A model generated the notes under the pieces. It was not told the origin of the DNA. It saw only the letters and a program-made list of their open reading frames with translations, and made no database searches. This document shows positions 11,886 to 24,158 of a stretch of 64,000 bases of DNA, one piece after another. The stretch is from Saururus chinensis. Taxonomy: Eukaryota; Streptophyta; Magnoliopsida; Piperales; Saururaceae. The stretch is from the NCBI GenBank assembly GCA_035235625.1, contig CP141150.1, positions 5,332,001 through 5,396,000 on the forward strand. The letters run 5' to 3'. The first letter of the stretch is position 1. Every line of letters begins with the position of its first letter. The position numbers were made by a program, and so were the translations under genes.

Positions 11886-12280
11886 AACTTTGAATTAAGA
11901 ATAATTTTCTAAAGGACGTTGTTTTTCATGAGGCGGGCAAGGGTACAAGGCTCGGGATTCCTAAAAAAGAAAAATCCAGAAGATCATAAACCCAGAGCCA
12001 AGGGTCGAGTTTTTGTAATCACTGCTAAGGGGGCTTAGTCATCTAATGCGATCATCAAAGGTAATTTATTTTCAAAATAAAATAATGATATAATATTACC
12101 TCTTTTGAGATTAATTTAGAGGAGTTTACCTATTTTGCTCAATAGTTTTCTTATCGAGATACCGTGCAGCTAGGGGGGATAACCCTATGTTTTAATCATA
12201 TTTCTTATTTTTTAAAGCTTTATGCATATTAGTGTGATTTTAAGACTAAATTATTATAATTAGTTTTTACAAATTTTGAG
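11886..12280. other. No gene seen; possibly 3' internal remains of a gypsy element
   Basis: The stretch precedes a purine-rich tract and an LTR-like start at about 12306. It may therefore be internal retrotransposon sequence, but no protein motif is visible. Confidence 0.35.
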
Positions 12281-15200
12281 GATGAAATTTTTGTAAGGAG
12301 GGTAGTTTATAACGCCTCAAAATTTTAATGTTTTGAAATTTGAACAATTGGGCTCGTTAGCGAGTTTAGGGCCCAATAACAATTTTTCTAAAAATTGGAC
12401 AATTTTGATCTTGATTAGTTGGATTAGCCTTAAGATTTGATAGGCCTTAGAGAGACTATCGAGCCTAAGAACATTTAAAACGGACAATGGGATAATAGAC
12501 TATGGCCTCAAGAAGCATGTCGTGGGCAGGACGCACTTTAAATTAGCTAGAAAATGCACCCTTGTATGGTCTCATTTCGAAGAGCTTGTTGATATCAGTC
12601 TAATAGTACAAAGAACACGTGATTCCGAATTCAGGGTAAAGAGTTACATCAGTTTAAAGTTTTAATTTTTATTTTATATTAAAATAAAAATTAAAAAATA
12701 ATAAAAAGGATTTGTGCGCCAGTCCTAGCATCAGCCAAAGCTAATGCACTGGCTGGCTGATGCATTTAATGCAGTAGTGTGTAGGCTACATCTATCACAA
12801 CAGGCAGCTACAAGGCTAGCATGTAGTTGTTGCAAGAGCTATACCGGCTCCTGCAGCCACCGGATGTGTGACATGTGTTGTGCATCCGGTAGGCCATTTG
12901 GCCATTAAAAGGGGAGGGAAGGGGAAGGTCCAATTCAGCCCATCCCCTTCCTCCTCTCATTTCTTCCGATGTATGCCTGTTTCTAAACATTAAATGTGCA
13001 TTTATAAGTCGTTTCTCTCCTGTTTTCGTGCGTTCAAAAACCTATCCTAGATAATTCGAGGGTGCCTGCATATTCAAATTTATGTTTTGGCTATTTTTTT
13101 GTCATGTCCTTTTGTTATGTATTAGTTTTGAACCTGCATTGCTTTGATTTTGCTAAGGCATGATAAGCCTTGTTTTGTAAAGATTTTGTAATTACGTAAA
13201 TGCATGAAATGTTATTTTTCTGTACATGGTTGATTTTGGCCCAATTATAATTATGAATTGATGACATTCAAACCTTTAAAGTAATTTAAAAAGTCGGGAC
13301 ACTACAAGTTTTTTTCGTTTTTACTGAAACGGATACCCTAGCCTAAGGGGAGTTAGAGGCACCCTAAAATATAAAAGGTTTTTATATGGAAGGGGTGTGG
13401 CTAGTAGGCGATATGAAGACCTTTGCAGGTCACATTGTCACTGGAATTAAGGGGAATAACTCTCATTCCCCAGGTTTAACACAGCGTATTACATGTGTAT
13501 GCAACGCAACACATCAATCTACTAGTGTAGTATATAAATAACTCGAGTGATGCGTTAGAGTTATTTACATTCTTAGGTTTAAAATTATCTAGCCCTAGCC
13601 GTTGCAAATGAGTGCAATAGGCCTCCGTTTATTATTAATGGATTTGTGCAACTTCATGTTATTTATGTTGCTTGCTTTAATGCATGTTTTTATTATTGAT
13701 GTATTAATTTATAATAGTAACTTGAGATTAATAGAGATTAATCATGAAATATTGGTTACCTTTGGATTGGGGGGAGAACACCTAATTAAGATAAAGACTA
13801 AAATACCCTCAATTGGGTTTGGGACCAGTTCCTAGAGTGAATTGAGCCCTAACATAGAATTTTAATTTAGTTGATAAATTGAGGGTAGTTATGAGAGTTT
13901 ACCCTAGTCTTATAGAGATTATTAAGGTTTGGGATGTTCTCTAAGTCACAGCTCAGTAGATGAACTATTTATTGGGTTAATTAACAATATAAAGAGGACC
14001 AAAATAGTTAGGAGAATACTTAATTAGAGAAAAATAATTAAGTCTAAATTTCAAATATTTAGGGAATCAATGGTCATAAAGACTTTGGGCTTCTGTGGGT
14101 TACATTATTAATTTCTTTAAAGACATTTTCTCCCTGAGTTGGGAGGGTGGAGATTATGATACTTATATATTTTTTTCACTGCCATGACGGTTTGGGTATT
14201 AATCAATGGGGTCTTTACCGCGGGTCTCCCGCGGACTATATAGTACATACGAAAATAGGAGTTGCATGAGCATTATGGAAGGCTTGTGTTTCTTACCAAT
14301 TTGTGTTCATAAGCATAGTTGAGATCCTCTTCTCCAAACTCGTGGCAGGCTATTAAGAGCCCTAGGGGATTTGAGTCAAACTGCTATTAAGAAATCTACT
14401 CCAATGCTGTAGTTCTGTATCTAGAGATTTCTTTGAGATTCGAGTTATCTCTGAGTGAACACATATTTATATTATGTTAAACCTAGAGTTGAGTCAAAAT
14501 AACAAAGGGTAGTTAGTGTCATGTGTCATTTTAGTTGGCATATGATGTGTCTGTCTTTCAAGAGATTGGACAAGGGTATTACTTATTGAACAAGGGTTGT
14601 GAGATAATTAATGACATTATTTTTTGTTTATTGTTAACTAGCACAAGTAGAATGATTAAAAGACTTGCATAAAGTGTAGGTTGATTGAAAATACGTTAGC
14701 ATTGCATGTTTGATGCTTGGCTTCTTAAGATACTATAGTTTCTAGGGATAACTATATCTGGATCCGATCATGTTAGAATAACATTGGAAATATTGTTTGA
14801 TGAGTATGTAGAAAACTAACATCGGGTGATGTTGGCCAGATCCAAAAAATATTAATAAAATATTTTGTTCCTTTGGAAACTCTTCTCCTGAGGGTGAAGA
14901 GGTTTTTTCGTTGTTGTTTGATTGTTTGGTTTAGTTGGTTGCATGATCTTCGAGTGAGGACAAGGACGACCAGGAGAGGCAAGCACGAAATGTAGTTCTT
15001 TATTTTTGCAATTTTTATAAGTAACTATATCTTTGACATGAGAGTCAACTTAGCTATTTATTTTCAAACGGATGATAGACTTGTACTTAGATGAATAGGC
15101 TATTCTTTATGAATTTTTGATACGTGTAATAATAACATATGATTTAATATTTGTATTTGTGAACCTCATTTATCATAACCTGGATATTTAATTAAATGGT

Positions 15201-15291
15201 TTATTTTTTGTTTAAAAAAATAATTTCTCGTAAGTTACGGTTTATGCTATTTAAAAAGGCTTTTAAAAATCCAGATCGTAATAAAATCTGT
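12281..15291 (+). repeat. Gypsy-type LTR relic (polypurine tract plus long LTR)
   Basis: GAGGATGAAATTTTTGTAAG followed by GAGGG (12280-12304) is the text usually found at the polypurine tract of plant Del/Tekay-type chromoviruses. TATAACGCCTCAAAATTTT, which follows, resembles their LTR start. The segment 14105-14440 is plainly homologous to 62645-62960 inside the solo LTR at 60989-63565 (shared TTTACCGCGGGTCTCCCGC and CTCGTGGCAGGCTATT), which supports the LTR assignment. The right end near 15291 is a guess. No coding region remains. Confidence 0.5.
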
Positions 15292-16453
15292 ATAAGTTAA
15301 TAGGGATTGCAGGTGGAGCCATTGTAGACTTGTAGTTACTCCAAATCAAGACAAACATGTTGATGAAAAGGTACATAGGAAATTAAACATAAGCAAAAAA
15401 AAAGTGAAAATTGATAATGGACAAGCATAAGGGGAGGCTGAAGACCATAAGCAGTAGGTGGGTGATATCAACACCACAAGTCTTATAGCATTAGAAAAGG
15501 AAAACCAAAGTGAGATACTAAAGCACTAGGAGGTATGACTATAATATAATTTTTTTACTTTATTCACTAGTAGTGGAAATTTATCTTGTTTTCAAGTTAC
15601 ATAAAATTTAAAAATAATTACAAGTGCATGACAACTACAATGGAGAAGATGGAGTTATTAGCCCATAATAAAACTCGGGAGTTTATTAAAGTGTTTAAGG
15701 GGGGGAAAGCTATTAGGTTCAAGCACGTGCTTATGGTAAAATGAAGCTTCATCAGACAAGGAACTTGAACACTTTAATGCTCAATTAATAGCCAAGAGAA
15801 TTGCGAAGAAGGAAGAAAAGTTCAAGTATTGCTTGTGCTTAGACAATCTTAGAACTTGTTGAGGACCGGACTGTATTGAATTGGGTGTGGTCACCCAAAT
15901 GGGTGCAAAAGGAGGCCACATTCTAGGTGGAGGATACAGGGACATACTTAAAGGCAAATTACATGTATATATCTTAGGTGACTTGTAAACTTAAGTCAAG
16001 GAGAAGATTATTGAGGTAGGTGTCTCAACTTCTAGCTACAAGGATAAGGATGCTTCGAAACTGTTTTGAACTTAAGATCCACCTAGTGTGTGGTGGTATA
16101 GGGGAGGGGCTCATCTTCTAGTAACGGAAAGGGTTGAAGAAATGAGCTTTTATACAAGGGTCATTTTTGTACTAGGGAACTCTCTCGAGGAAGAGAGGCT
16201 TATAATATGGTAATTTTTCACATACTAGTAAAGGAATTTATCTCTCAATTTTGAATGTAGGTACCTTGTCAAACCACAGAAGCTTTGTGTCTATTGCTTT
16301 TTTTATTTTTTTATACTTTTACTTTATATTTGAAACTTCCCTTTGTGTTGTGCCAGTATCTTATTTCAACATTTTCATGAGTAATTCAGAATTTAGGCAA
16401 GTTGAATTTGGAAAATCTAAAACCATAGGGCACATTCTTGAAATAAAAAGAAC
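15292..16453. other. No gene recognised; likely old retrotransposon-derived DNA
   Basis: AT-rich, with short ORFs only. The text around 16255-16320 (AAACCACAGAAGCTTTGTG, then a T-rich run) resembles the 3' part of copia LTRs, but no ends or partner copy were found. Confidence 0.3.
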
Positions 16454-16741
16454 TTAAACCACCACTTGTATAACAATATGTCAATAAGGATAAGCAAAAC
16501 ATTGAGGAAAGTTGAACCAGAAAGACACTGATTGCTGTAGGTTCTGATCGCTATCTATAAGGAACCCAAATCAAATTACTGGTGAAGTTTCACGGGCCGA
16601 ACTTAAACATCCACTTGTATAACAATATGTCAATAAGGATAAGCAAAACATTGAGGAAAGTTGAACTAGAAGGGCACTGATTGCTCTAGGTTCTGTTAAC
16701 TATCAATGAGGAACCCAAATCTACTGGTGAAATTGTTGGTG
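16454..16741. repeat. Tandem direct duplication, about 140-150 bp per copy
   Basis: Copy one starts at about 16454 and copy two at about 16604. They share CACTTGTATAACAATATGTC and the following text GATAAGCAAAACATTGAGG almost unchanged. They diverge towards their ends (short indels near the GAACCCAAAT segment). Confidence 0.8.
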
Positions 16742-16749
16742 AAATTTTA

Positions 16750-17020
16750 CCAGCCATGGATCCATCAGAATCGCTAGCACATATTAGCACAAATTAGCAA
16801 ACTAATAAACGTAACATCACATGATCTAACGGGTGCACCATTGATCGTATGGATAGACAATAATCTTGTAGAACTAGCAAGGTCGCTGGTGATCAAGTCA
16901 CACCTGATATTAATCCATCAGAATCAATGGCACAATTGCTAGTGCATACTAGCAGAAGTTAGCAGCCAGCAATGTGCTATTACATATGATAGTACGTGCG
17001 CCGTCGATCTTGTGTATTAA
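16750..17020. repeat. Second, more diverged direct duplication
   Basis: The text around ATCCATCAGAATCGCTAGCA (about 16759) recurs as ATCCATCAGAATCAATGGCA (about 16914), followed in both by GCACATATTAGC/GCATACTAGC-type sequence. The spacing is again about 155 bp, so this and the preceding duplication may be parts of one old satellite-like block. Confidence 0.55.
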
Positions 17021-17323
17021 AACAAGCGCTGATGAAACTTCATCAGTCATGCCACTTCGACGGCTAATTAAACTTCATCAGTGACACCGCTTCACCAGCG
17101 AATTTGACTTCACCCATGAGAAGTCACAACCAAAAAGAATAAACACTGAAACAAACGAAAAGCAAAGCTCTTCATCCATCTACAAGTAACTCTAGAAACC
17201 AACAAGGATTTGTTACAATTTACTAGTATCAAATCCATGCACACACAGGAGAGATTATTCACCTTCTCTTCATATATATACAGAATACTACTAATCTTGG
17301 TCAAGCTTCTTCATTCAAGCTGA

Positions 17324-17884
17324 TTAGTGTATGACCTTTACATGGTACTCCACAGTGACGCTGAGCCCTGAGCTATCTACCGCCTTGACCAGTGCAACCC
17401 CCCGGGCCAGCCGGAATGATCCAGTCCCGCCGACAATAGCCAGCTCCTGGACTAAATGCGTGATCGGATTCTGGCACAGCATGCTGAGTGAGCCCCCCTT
17501 AAACTTGCCTGTAGTGAAGGATAAGCTCATGACCATGAGGAGCTTCGTCTCCTCCCGCCCGGTCGTGCCGTACATTCCATGAGCCGTGCCCACCTCCTTC
17601 GAGCTGGGGTCTGGCCCGTCGGTCAGGGGGTTGTCTACCATCATCAGGCCTCCGAACATGGCAGGCGGGTGGCCCATGCTGGGGGCCGCGCCCACCGTCA
17701 CGGCCGTCGCATTCTTGCCACCCACCCTATCGTGGAAGTAGAAATGGAGGTGAGTTAGCTTCTCCTTGCCAAGTCCAAGACTTGCCCGCCAGTTCTTGGC
17801 CGGACTGGAGGATTCAACGTATGCTTGGCTGCTCCTTGTCGCAAGTAGAGACAGAAGAATGGTGACGGCGAACAAGAGCCCCAT
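17324..17884 (-). CDS. Dirigent family protein, secreted, 186 aa
   Basis: Dirigent proteins are extracellular beta-barrels that steer the coupling of phenoxy radicals (lignans, lignin-related and other phenolics). The reading frame extends four codons upstream from a TTG, but the first ATG is at 17884, and from there the protein opens with a classical signal peptide (residues 1-21, likely cleavage after SSQA). The family pattern follows in order: LTHLHFYFHDRVGG (43-56), a potential N-glycosylation site NAT at 58-60, FGGLMMVDNPLTDGPD, SKEVGTAHGMYG, LSFTTGKFKGGSLSMLCQNP, ELAIVGGTGSFRLARGVAL and the terminal VEYHVKVIH. It is a single exon of the usual family length (about 180-190 aa), intact and much richer in GC than its surroundings. 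No gene neighbour lies within several kb. The subfamily and substrate cannot be told from sequence. Confidence 0.93.
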   Translation of the reverse strand: MGLLFAVTILLSLLATRSSQAYVESSSPAKNWRASLGLGKEKLTHLHFYFHDRVGGKNATAVTVGAAPSMGHPPAMFGGLMMVDNPLTDGPDPSSKEVGTAHGMYGTTGREETKLLMVMSLSFTTGKFKGGSLSMLCQNPITHLVQELAIVGGTGSFRLARGVALVKAVDSSGLSVTVEYHVKVIH

Positions 17885-17940
17885 TGCCTTTCCCAACTCT
17901 TCCTCCCCTATGCTACACTACGGAAGAAGCATGTTTGTCT

Positions 17941-17952
17941 CTAATATTTATT
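17941..17952 (-). promoter_or_regulatory. TATA-like box of the dirigent gene (candidate)
   Basis: On the minus strand CAATAAATATTA lies about 57-68 bp upstream of the ATG, a plausible TATA position with a short leader. This rests on position and composition only. Confidence 0.35.
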
Positions 17953-17969
17953 GTTCAACTATTGGGTGA

Positions 17970-18644
17970 GAAACAGTATATGCTAGCTTCCACTCATGTT
18001 TCTTAATTTATGACTTAATTTCACATGTTTATATCAAATTAGATTTACAACTACAGAAGGGAGAGGAGCCCTATGATCAAGATGAGGCCCACTATATTTT
18101 TGCCATCTCTTGCCTCCTCCCTCTTTTACTTCACTAGTGGGAGGAAAAATGTTTTTTCGACGTTAAAAAATATACGCCATGATAGCCTTACTCGGTGGGA
18201 AGTGACAGCAAGTTTGGCCATCTAATTTGTTATTCTTGAATGGGTGCTATTTTAATTTGCAGGTAAAGTAGCAAAGTGCCAAATCACTTTGATGCTTTTG
18301 GAGATTCTCTCTTCCTTTAAAAATTCCATTTTCATATCTCTGTTCTCTATCTTCCCAATGATTTTGTTCATAGCTGCTGCAGGTGAAGGAGATGTACCAA
18401 ATAAAATAAAGACTTTACTTTTTTTCTTTTTGGTAACAACAATGACTTTATATTTGTTTCCAAATAAAAAAGATCCAATGACTTCACATCACATGGTATT
18501 ATCGTATTATCTAGAGATGTTGTGTAAAGTGAGATCGGGATTTGGTTCCAGGGGGCTGAAGGCATGCAATCAGTGTGGGCTGGTAAGTATTGAGAAAAAT
18601 CATGTATTAATAATACAATAATAATGTTTTTTATCTTCTTAATA
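17970..18644. other. No gene supported
   Basis: An ORF of 110 codons at 18289-18621 (plus) is hydrophobic and AT-rich with no known motif. It overlaps an antisense ORF and is probably chance. Confidence 0.4.
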
Positions 18645-18748
18645 TTCTATTTGTCCTATAATAAGTATTTTATTTGGTTTTTTAAAATAAATTAAAATTG
18701 GTTCACTTTGAAAAACTAAAAAAGACACTTATTATCGAACGGATGAAG
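18645..18748. mobile_element. Stowaway-like MITE, 104 bp, degenerate
   Basis: The left end, TTCTATTTGTCCTATAATAAG after a TA, and the right end CTTATTATCGAACGGATGAAG before a TA are inverted copies and match the family consensus (CTCCCTCCGTCCCATAATAAG) with several changes. TA target dinucleotides sit at 18643-18644 and 18749-18750. Confidence 0.65.
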
Positions 18749-18750
18749 TA

Positions 18751-19436
18751 TTACAACCTTTTTAAAAATATATATATATAAGTTCAAACTTGAGCTTGAG
18801 GAGACAGAGTTCGGAGTTGGACTTCCTCATATTGGCAATTAAAAATAGTAGTGATAAGTTAATATGCATTGTCCGGCGCATTGGGAGCCCTCGGATCGTC
18901 ATGGTGTAACTCCATGGGCAGGTGGGTGATAAAAACCCACCTACCAATTAATTAGTAGCATGGGTTGCATAGCCCATATGTGTTGGGCGTACATGCACCC
19001 AGTTCATATTAATAGGATTCTTCAAAATAATTCTAAACTCAATATTTCACCATAAAGTATAGGTTTATATGTTTGAATTGTTGATAATTTATGTTATATT
19101 CTGATTTTTAAGATAAATTGTCTATAAAAATATGGAGTTGTGCGTAGATGAATTGAAAGTCAGTTTCATTAAGCTCTTACCTTATTCGAGCCAGCTTAAC
19201 TCAACTCGGATTCCAATTATCAGCAATTGGGTCAGATTTGTTACATAATTGCAAGATAAAAAACTGAATTTTTTTAGAAAGAGATAAAATGCGTATCAGA
19301 TGGAAAAGTTGCTCAAATTGGGCAAGTGCCCAATTTGTAAATATTGCCTGCCCAATTTATAAATAATAATGATAGGCTTCTATGTAAAACAAGATTTTAC
19401 ACTTCCCTCTATAAAATCCCATCCTCCCATTCATCC
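18751..19436. other. No gene seen; a short hairpin near 18920
   Basis: GGTGGGTGATAAAAACCCACC at about 18921-18942 forms a perfect short hairpin, as in small fold-back elements. The rest is AT-rich and featureless. Confidence 0.35.
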
Positions 19437-19990
19437 ATCTCTTCCGGCGAGCTCCTTTCGGTCATCCCTTCCTTCTGTTAGCACCTCCTTCTCTTCTGCC
19501 TACCAGCTTCACTAGCAAATCCTATCCTTTTGTCTGTCAACTTCGTGTGTTTACATCCCCTTCCGCATCTCCCTTTTGCTGCAACTACTATTTCCCTCTC
19601 CCATCCTGATCATTTCTCCATCTCTTCTAGAAAGCTCCATTTCGGACACCCCTCCTTTCATTGGCACCTCCTTCCCTTCCGCCTATCAGCTCCATTGGCA
19701 AATCCCACCCTTCCCTTTGTCACCTCCATGCATCTCCGCCCCTTCCACCCGTAGTTGCCATCTCCCTCCCCCATCCCTTTCAGCCATAGTTGTCAAATCC
19801 CTCCCTTCTGCCCTTAGCTACCCTCTTCATCCCTTAGCTTCTACAATTGCAATCTCCCTTAGCTCCGGTGACTGGGCCTCATTTTCATCCATTAGTTCAA
19901 TCGCCCACCCCTTAGTTCTGACTGCAAAATCAGCCTCCGGCCCTTAGTTACGGTAGTTAATTTGGTCTCTACCCCTTATTTCGACAGCTA
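19437..19990. repeat. Pyrimidine-rich degenerate repeat
   Basis: The text CTCCTTTCGG...CACCTCCTTCTCTTCTGCC at 19451-19503 recurs as CTCCATTTCGG...CACCTCCTTCCCTTCCGCC at 19634-19684, about 180 bp apart. CCCTT/TCCATC blocks continue to about 19990. ORFs here are compositional artefacts (Pro, Ser and Leu rich). Confidence 0.55.
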
Positions 19991-21219
19991 AGTCGGCCTC
20001 CACCCATCACTTTAGTCAACTAAGCAATGCAGATAACTTCTAAAACACATAGACTTTCTTTTGATGGCCTACATCATGATGAGCATTGTGATGACTATTA
20101 CGATGCCCATCGTAATGGCTGTTGCATTGGCTATTGTGATGCCCATTGCTATTACTTCACATAATTCTAATGGTCTGAAGGTGGCCACCTTCCTAATAAT
20201 GCTCAATGTTAAGACCTGATTGCCTTAGGTAGAAGGATAGCAATAAGTTGATGGCACACTTGTGTCAATAATAGATGCAGCAACTTCTTAAAACAAGTGG
20301 TCATGAATAACGCTCTAAGGTTCCCTTTAACGACTCGGTTCAATTCTGCCAATTTGGGAGCACCTATAATCCAACTTGCCAATCTACAAATAGATAAATA
20401 TGAAATTTAAGTCTAAATTAAAATGAATATTGCAAACTAAATAAACCCTACTCCTTCCTTCAAATCTATCAAAGCACATTCCCATTGAAAGCAAAATAAA
20501 AGAATGGTGAAACAAACATACAAATCAGAAATAGAGAAGACCAAATTGAAGGAAAGAGAACTTACTTACTTGTTGGATACCATTCGGACGGGATAGAAGT
20601 CAAGGATGCAGTCGAGGTGGAGTGGAGAGCAAAGTGGAGCAGAGAGGAGAGAAGAGACAACCAGAACGGAGTGGAGAGAAGAGCTCGGCGGAGAAAATAG
20701 TGCAGTGGAGGCATTTTGAGGGGAGAGGTCAGACGTAAGCGACGTAATGGAGGGGATGTGATAGGTCGAAATGGCGGGCGGCAAGGAATTACAATGAGGG
20801 AAGGTTCGATGTACAAAAAGTAATTTTGGTCATTTTTTTTAAATTATGATGTGCAAATCATTTAATGATGCCAATTATGAATTTTTTACAAAACCCTTCT
20901 CTATTCTGATTTTTTTTTCTACAAAACATGCTCATTTTGGGTAACTTTCCCCCTTGATGCTCGAAAAAAAAATTCCCCAAATTTTTATGATATGATGGAA
21001 CCAAGATACAGTATTGAATCATAGATAAGGTTATGATTGTTAGATACAAAAATTGATCAATTAACCATTTTCTACAACAAGATTTAAGATGCTGAAAGTG
21101 TATCTACAGCTTTGTAAGATATGGTATATGCTGTCTTAAGGAAAAAGTTAACATAAGTCGGGCAGGGCGACTAGTGGATATTAATATGATCGCGTGCATT
21201 AGTACAGACATTTGAGAGA
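19991..21219. other. No gene supported; purine-rich patch at 20600-20760
   Basis: ATGCCCATCGTAATGGC-like simple repetition occurs at 20080-20160. A GGAGTGGAGAG-rich patch sits at 20600-20760. Antisense ORFs through the patch are overlapping and low-complexity. Confidence 0.4.
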
Positions 21220-21348
21220 CTAAAAATTTTGCTCCATTTTCCTTGCTTGAGTAGGCATATGAGGTCCCTTGGCAGACAACACGCCAGCGTCAAAGGCCTC
21301 CTCTTGCAGGTTTAACCTTGTCTCAACGTCATCTTGTCCGTTCAGCAT
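21220..21348 (-). other. Coding-like fragment, 42 codons, unidentified
   Basis: Read on the minus strand from ATG at 21348 to TAG at 21220 there is a compositionally protein-like stretch (MLNGQDDVETRLNLQEEAFD, then AGVLSAKGPHMPTQARK). An in-frame TGA lies four codons upstream, and an AG suitable as a splice acceptor (CTAATTGAG) sits between them. This could be the terminal exon of a gene or pseudogene whose other exons I cannot find. I do not recognise the family, and a chance ORF is quite possible. Confidence 0.25.
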
Positions 21349-22803
21349 TTCTCCATCTCAATTAGCTAGTGTGGCCATGTACTGCTCAGAATCTCAGATA
21401 TAATGAAGAAAACTTCAATGCTGGATCAGAAATGTATACAGCTCAAATTTGCAAGACATGATTGAACAGAAGGGCCATCCTGCTACTAGAGAAGAGCGTA
21501 GCAACTATAGCACCTAGTTTAGAATTGTTAAGAATCAGAAGAAAACATACGTTGTGTGGCACGCTTGTTGCATGTAAATTTGACCTTCAATTATCATGTT
21601 TGAATTTTTTGAGAAATAATTAATTATTGATAATGAGAAACAATGGCTACAAGATTATGGTGTCTTAGTATTTGTTTTCTAGATATTATTCATAATGTTC
21701 TGACATTATTTTTTGACTCTTGTTCGAATAGTTCATTTAAAAAAATTAAACAAAGCTATTAATACGAGACGGATAGAGTATTATATTGGAAGAATAACCG
21801 AGGAGAAAGGAGGAATCTATATGTGCTACCCTCTTTACATGCGAGTGCTCCACTTTTTTTTTATGAGTTGAAACCTGACCTTGACAAAGGTAAAGTATGG
21901 TTATTAAACCTTTTGTATAATAGCCACTCCACGAAAAGCTTAAACTAGTAGTGGAGTTAACTATTTATTCCTTACAATCACAGAAACACTCCCTTGCAAG
22001 TGCAACAAGCGTCACTGACCACTACACTTTGTTTTTTGTGGCAATAATCACTAAGCACTACACTTGAACAATTTTTGGCAATAATCATCAAGCACTACAC
22101 TTGAACAACACCCAAAAGAACATACAAAATTGTACACCATGACACAAGCCCCAATAAAAAGAAAAGAAAAGAATAAATTCACATATTGCACGTGCATGAA
22201 ACTATTTAAACATAACTATATTATTTTTCTTTTATATAATTATTATAAAAAAATTAAATTACATATAAAATTATTAAATCACCCTTAATGGCTAAACGAT
22301 AACCCTTTTATGTAAATATCACAACTACCCCTCCTTTTATATTCCTCTCTTTTCTTCCTTGTTTTCTCTCCCCCTTCCTTCCCATTATGATCTTCTCATT
22401 CCTCCTTCTTTCCCACTTTCTCCACCTCCTCTACCATAGTTTCCCTTATTGATGGCCCCACAATCTTTTCTTTCAATGACCACCTCTAATGTCAACCATA
22501 ACCTCCAACACCTCCCCTCTACAATGCACTGCCTCTTAAGCTTCCCATAGGGGCCCAGCCACCCACCAGCCACGAATCCGGTCTCACCAGGCATGGTTGT
22601 AGTCCTAGTTGGCCTATTTACATCTATATAGTGGTTGGCATGGCAAGATATGGCGTTGGATGGCCAAAGTTAGTGCCAGATCCAGCTCTAGTTGGTTTGT
22701 TCATGGTTGCTGTGTGGCTTGCCTGCCTTGACCAATGCGAGATTTGACCGACTGGCTATGACTAGCTCAGCTAGCTCTAGCACTGGTTGGCCTACGTTCT
22801 AGG
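21349..22803. other. No gene supported; Stowaway-like remnant near 21720-21776
   Basis: GCTATTAATACGAGACGGATAGAGTA (split here as GCTATTAATACGAGACG and GATAGAGTA, about 21750-21776) resembles the right end of a Stowaway-like element whose left end is eroded. From about 22340 the DNA turns pyrimidine-rich, then GC-rich with GGCTAG/TTGGCC repetition up to the hAT-like element, and the same composition resumes after it at 24414. Confidence 0.4.
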
Positions 22804-22978
22804 TAGGGTATTAACGAGGCGAGATGAGCTGAGCATTGGGCTTGCTAGACTTGAACTTTAACTATTTGGGCTTGCTCGGTTTGAGCTCGAATTTTTCAAC
22901 TCGAGCTCGGCATGAATTAGAAATCAAAAGCTTGGCTCGAGCTCGAACTGCAATAAGTGGATCATGACCTTTGGCTCG

Positions 22979-23113
<135 letters not shown>

Positions 23114-23619
23114 TATCAAGCATGCTAAGACATGCTAAGATGATTTTAATATTAAATATTAATAAATGCACTTCAACAAGTATTATGATTACACTATGAA
23201 CATCCGATTATATATAGTCACTAGGAAAGAAGAAACTATGACAAATGAGTTTTAGCTATAGATGCTAAAAAATGTAGTTTTCCTCTCTTTATGTACATAT
23301 AATCACTAAAAAATACAAAAATAGAAACCCACTTAGACATTATTATCATCTACTTCTTCATATCTTATTTTCTTTACATGCTTATAAATCACTCATATAA
23401 GAGTTATTCTTTAGCCTTACTATACCTTTAAAATATTCCAAGTACATGTAAAAAGAGAAACATTTTGTAAGCTAAGGTTGGTCCTCGTGTCATGCTTCAA
23501 TAGTTGAAAGAATATTCTAATCATTCTTTTGTAAACTAAGGTTGGTCACTCTAGTGTCATGCTTCTTTTAAAAAAAAAATTGGGTATATTAGTGTGATAT
23601 CATGTTGACCATCCGTCAT

Positions 23620-23730
23620 ATATTAATAGCTCCATTTGGTTTTTCAATTGAACTAATTTTATTTCATCTTGAAAAATAAGATGGAGCTAATAATTTGGGA
23701 CATAAGGAGTGCATTAGTGTTTGTGTCTCC
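23620..23730. mobile_element. Degenerate Stowaway-like element
   Basis: TATTAATAGCTCCATTTGG (about 23621) pairs with ATGGAGCTAATAATTTGGGA (about 23682), followed by ACATAAGGAGTG, the remains of the family's terminal text. Ends are approximate. Confidence 0.4.
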
Positions 23731-23824
23731 AATATTAATTTTATATTTAAAAAATATGTATCATACATAGAAATTATATATTCATTACAATTTAACAAGG
23801 ATATACATCATGAAAAAATTATAA

Positions 23825-24003
23825 GTTTGGGCTCACTTACATTAGCGTGAGCCAAGGCATCACATGGGCCATCAAATCGAGATCCAAGTACGAGGGGATA
23901 GAAACAAATTTGCCTCTTGAGTTATGTGTGTTGTTAGATCAAAATTCGAGGGCACACGATATCAGGGCACACACGGCCGTAAGTGAGCCTCGGCTCATAT
24001 AAA
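23825..24003. mobile_element. Fold-back element related to 494-684
   Basis: Left GGGCTCACTTAC (23829) pairs with right GTAAGTGAGCC (23980). The right terminus GGCTCATATAAA is shared with the element at 494-684. About 179 bp, nested in the hAT-like element. Confidence 0.5.
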
Positions 24004-24073
24004 TGTTTCTCATATATCATATATGATACATGGTATTAGTGTGTATATATATGATTATATGTCATTTTATATA

Positions 24074-24158
24074 CTCCCTCCATCTTTAGATTAATAACTT
24101 CATTTGATTTTTCAAAATGAACTAATCAAATGGAGCTATTAATCTCGGATAGAGGGAG
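24074..24158. mobile_element. Stowaway MITE, 85 bp
   Basis: The left end CTCCCTCCATCTTTAGATTA and the right end (reverse complement CTCCCTCTATCCGAGATTA) are inverted. TA dinucleotides flank it on both sides (24072-24073 and 24159-24160). ATTTGATTTTTCAAAATGAA lies in the middle, as in other plant Stowaway copies. It is the best preserved copy here. Confidence 0.8.

Noticed and set aside
18289..18621. 110-codon hydrophobic ORF
   Set aside because: AT-rich, overlapped by an antisense ORF, no known domain. Hydrophobic residues follow from T-rich codons.
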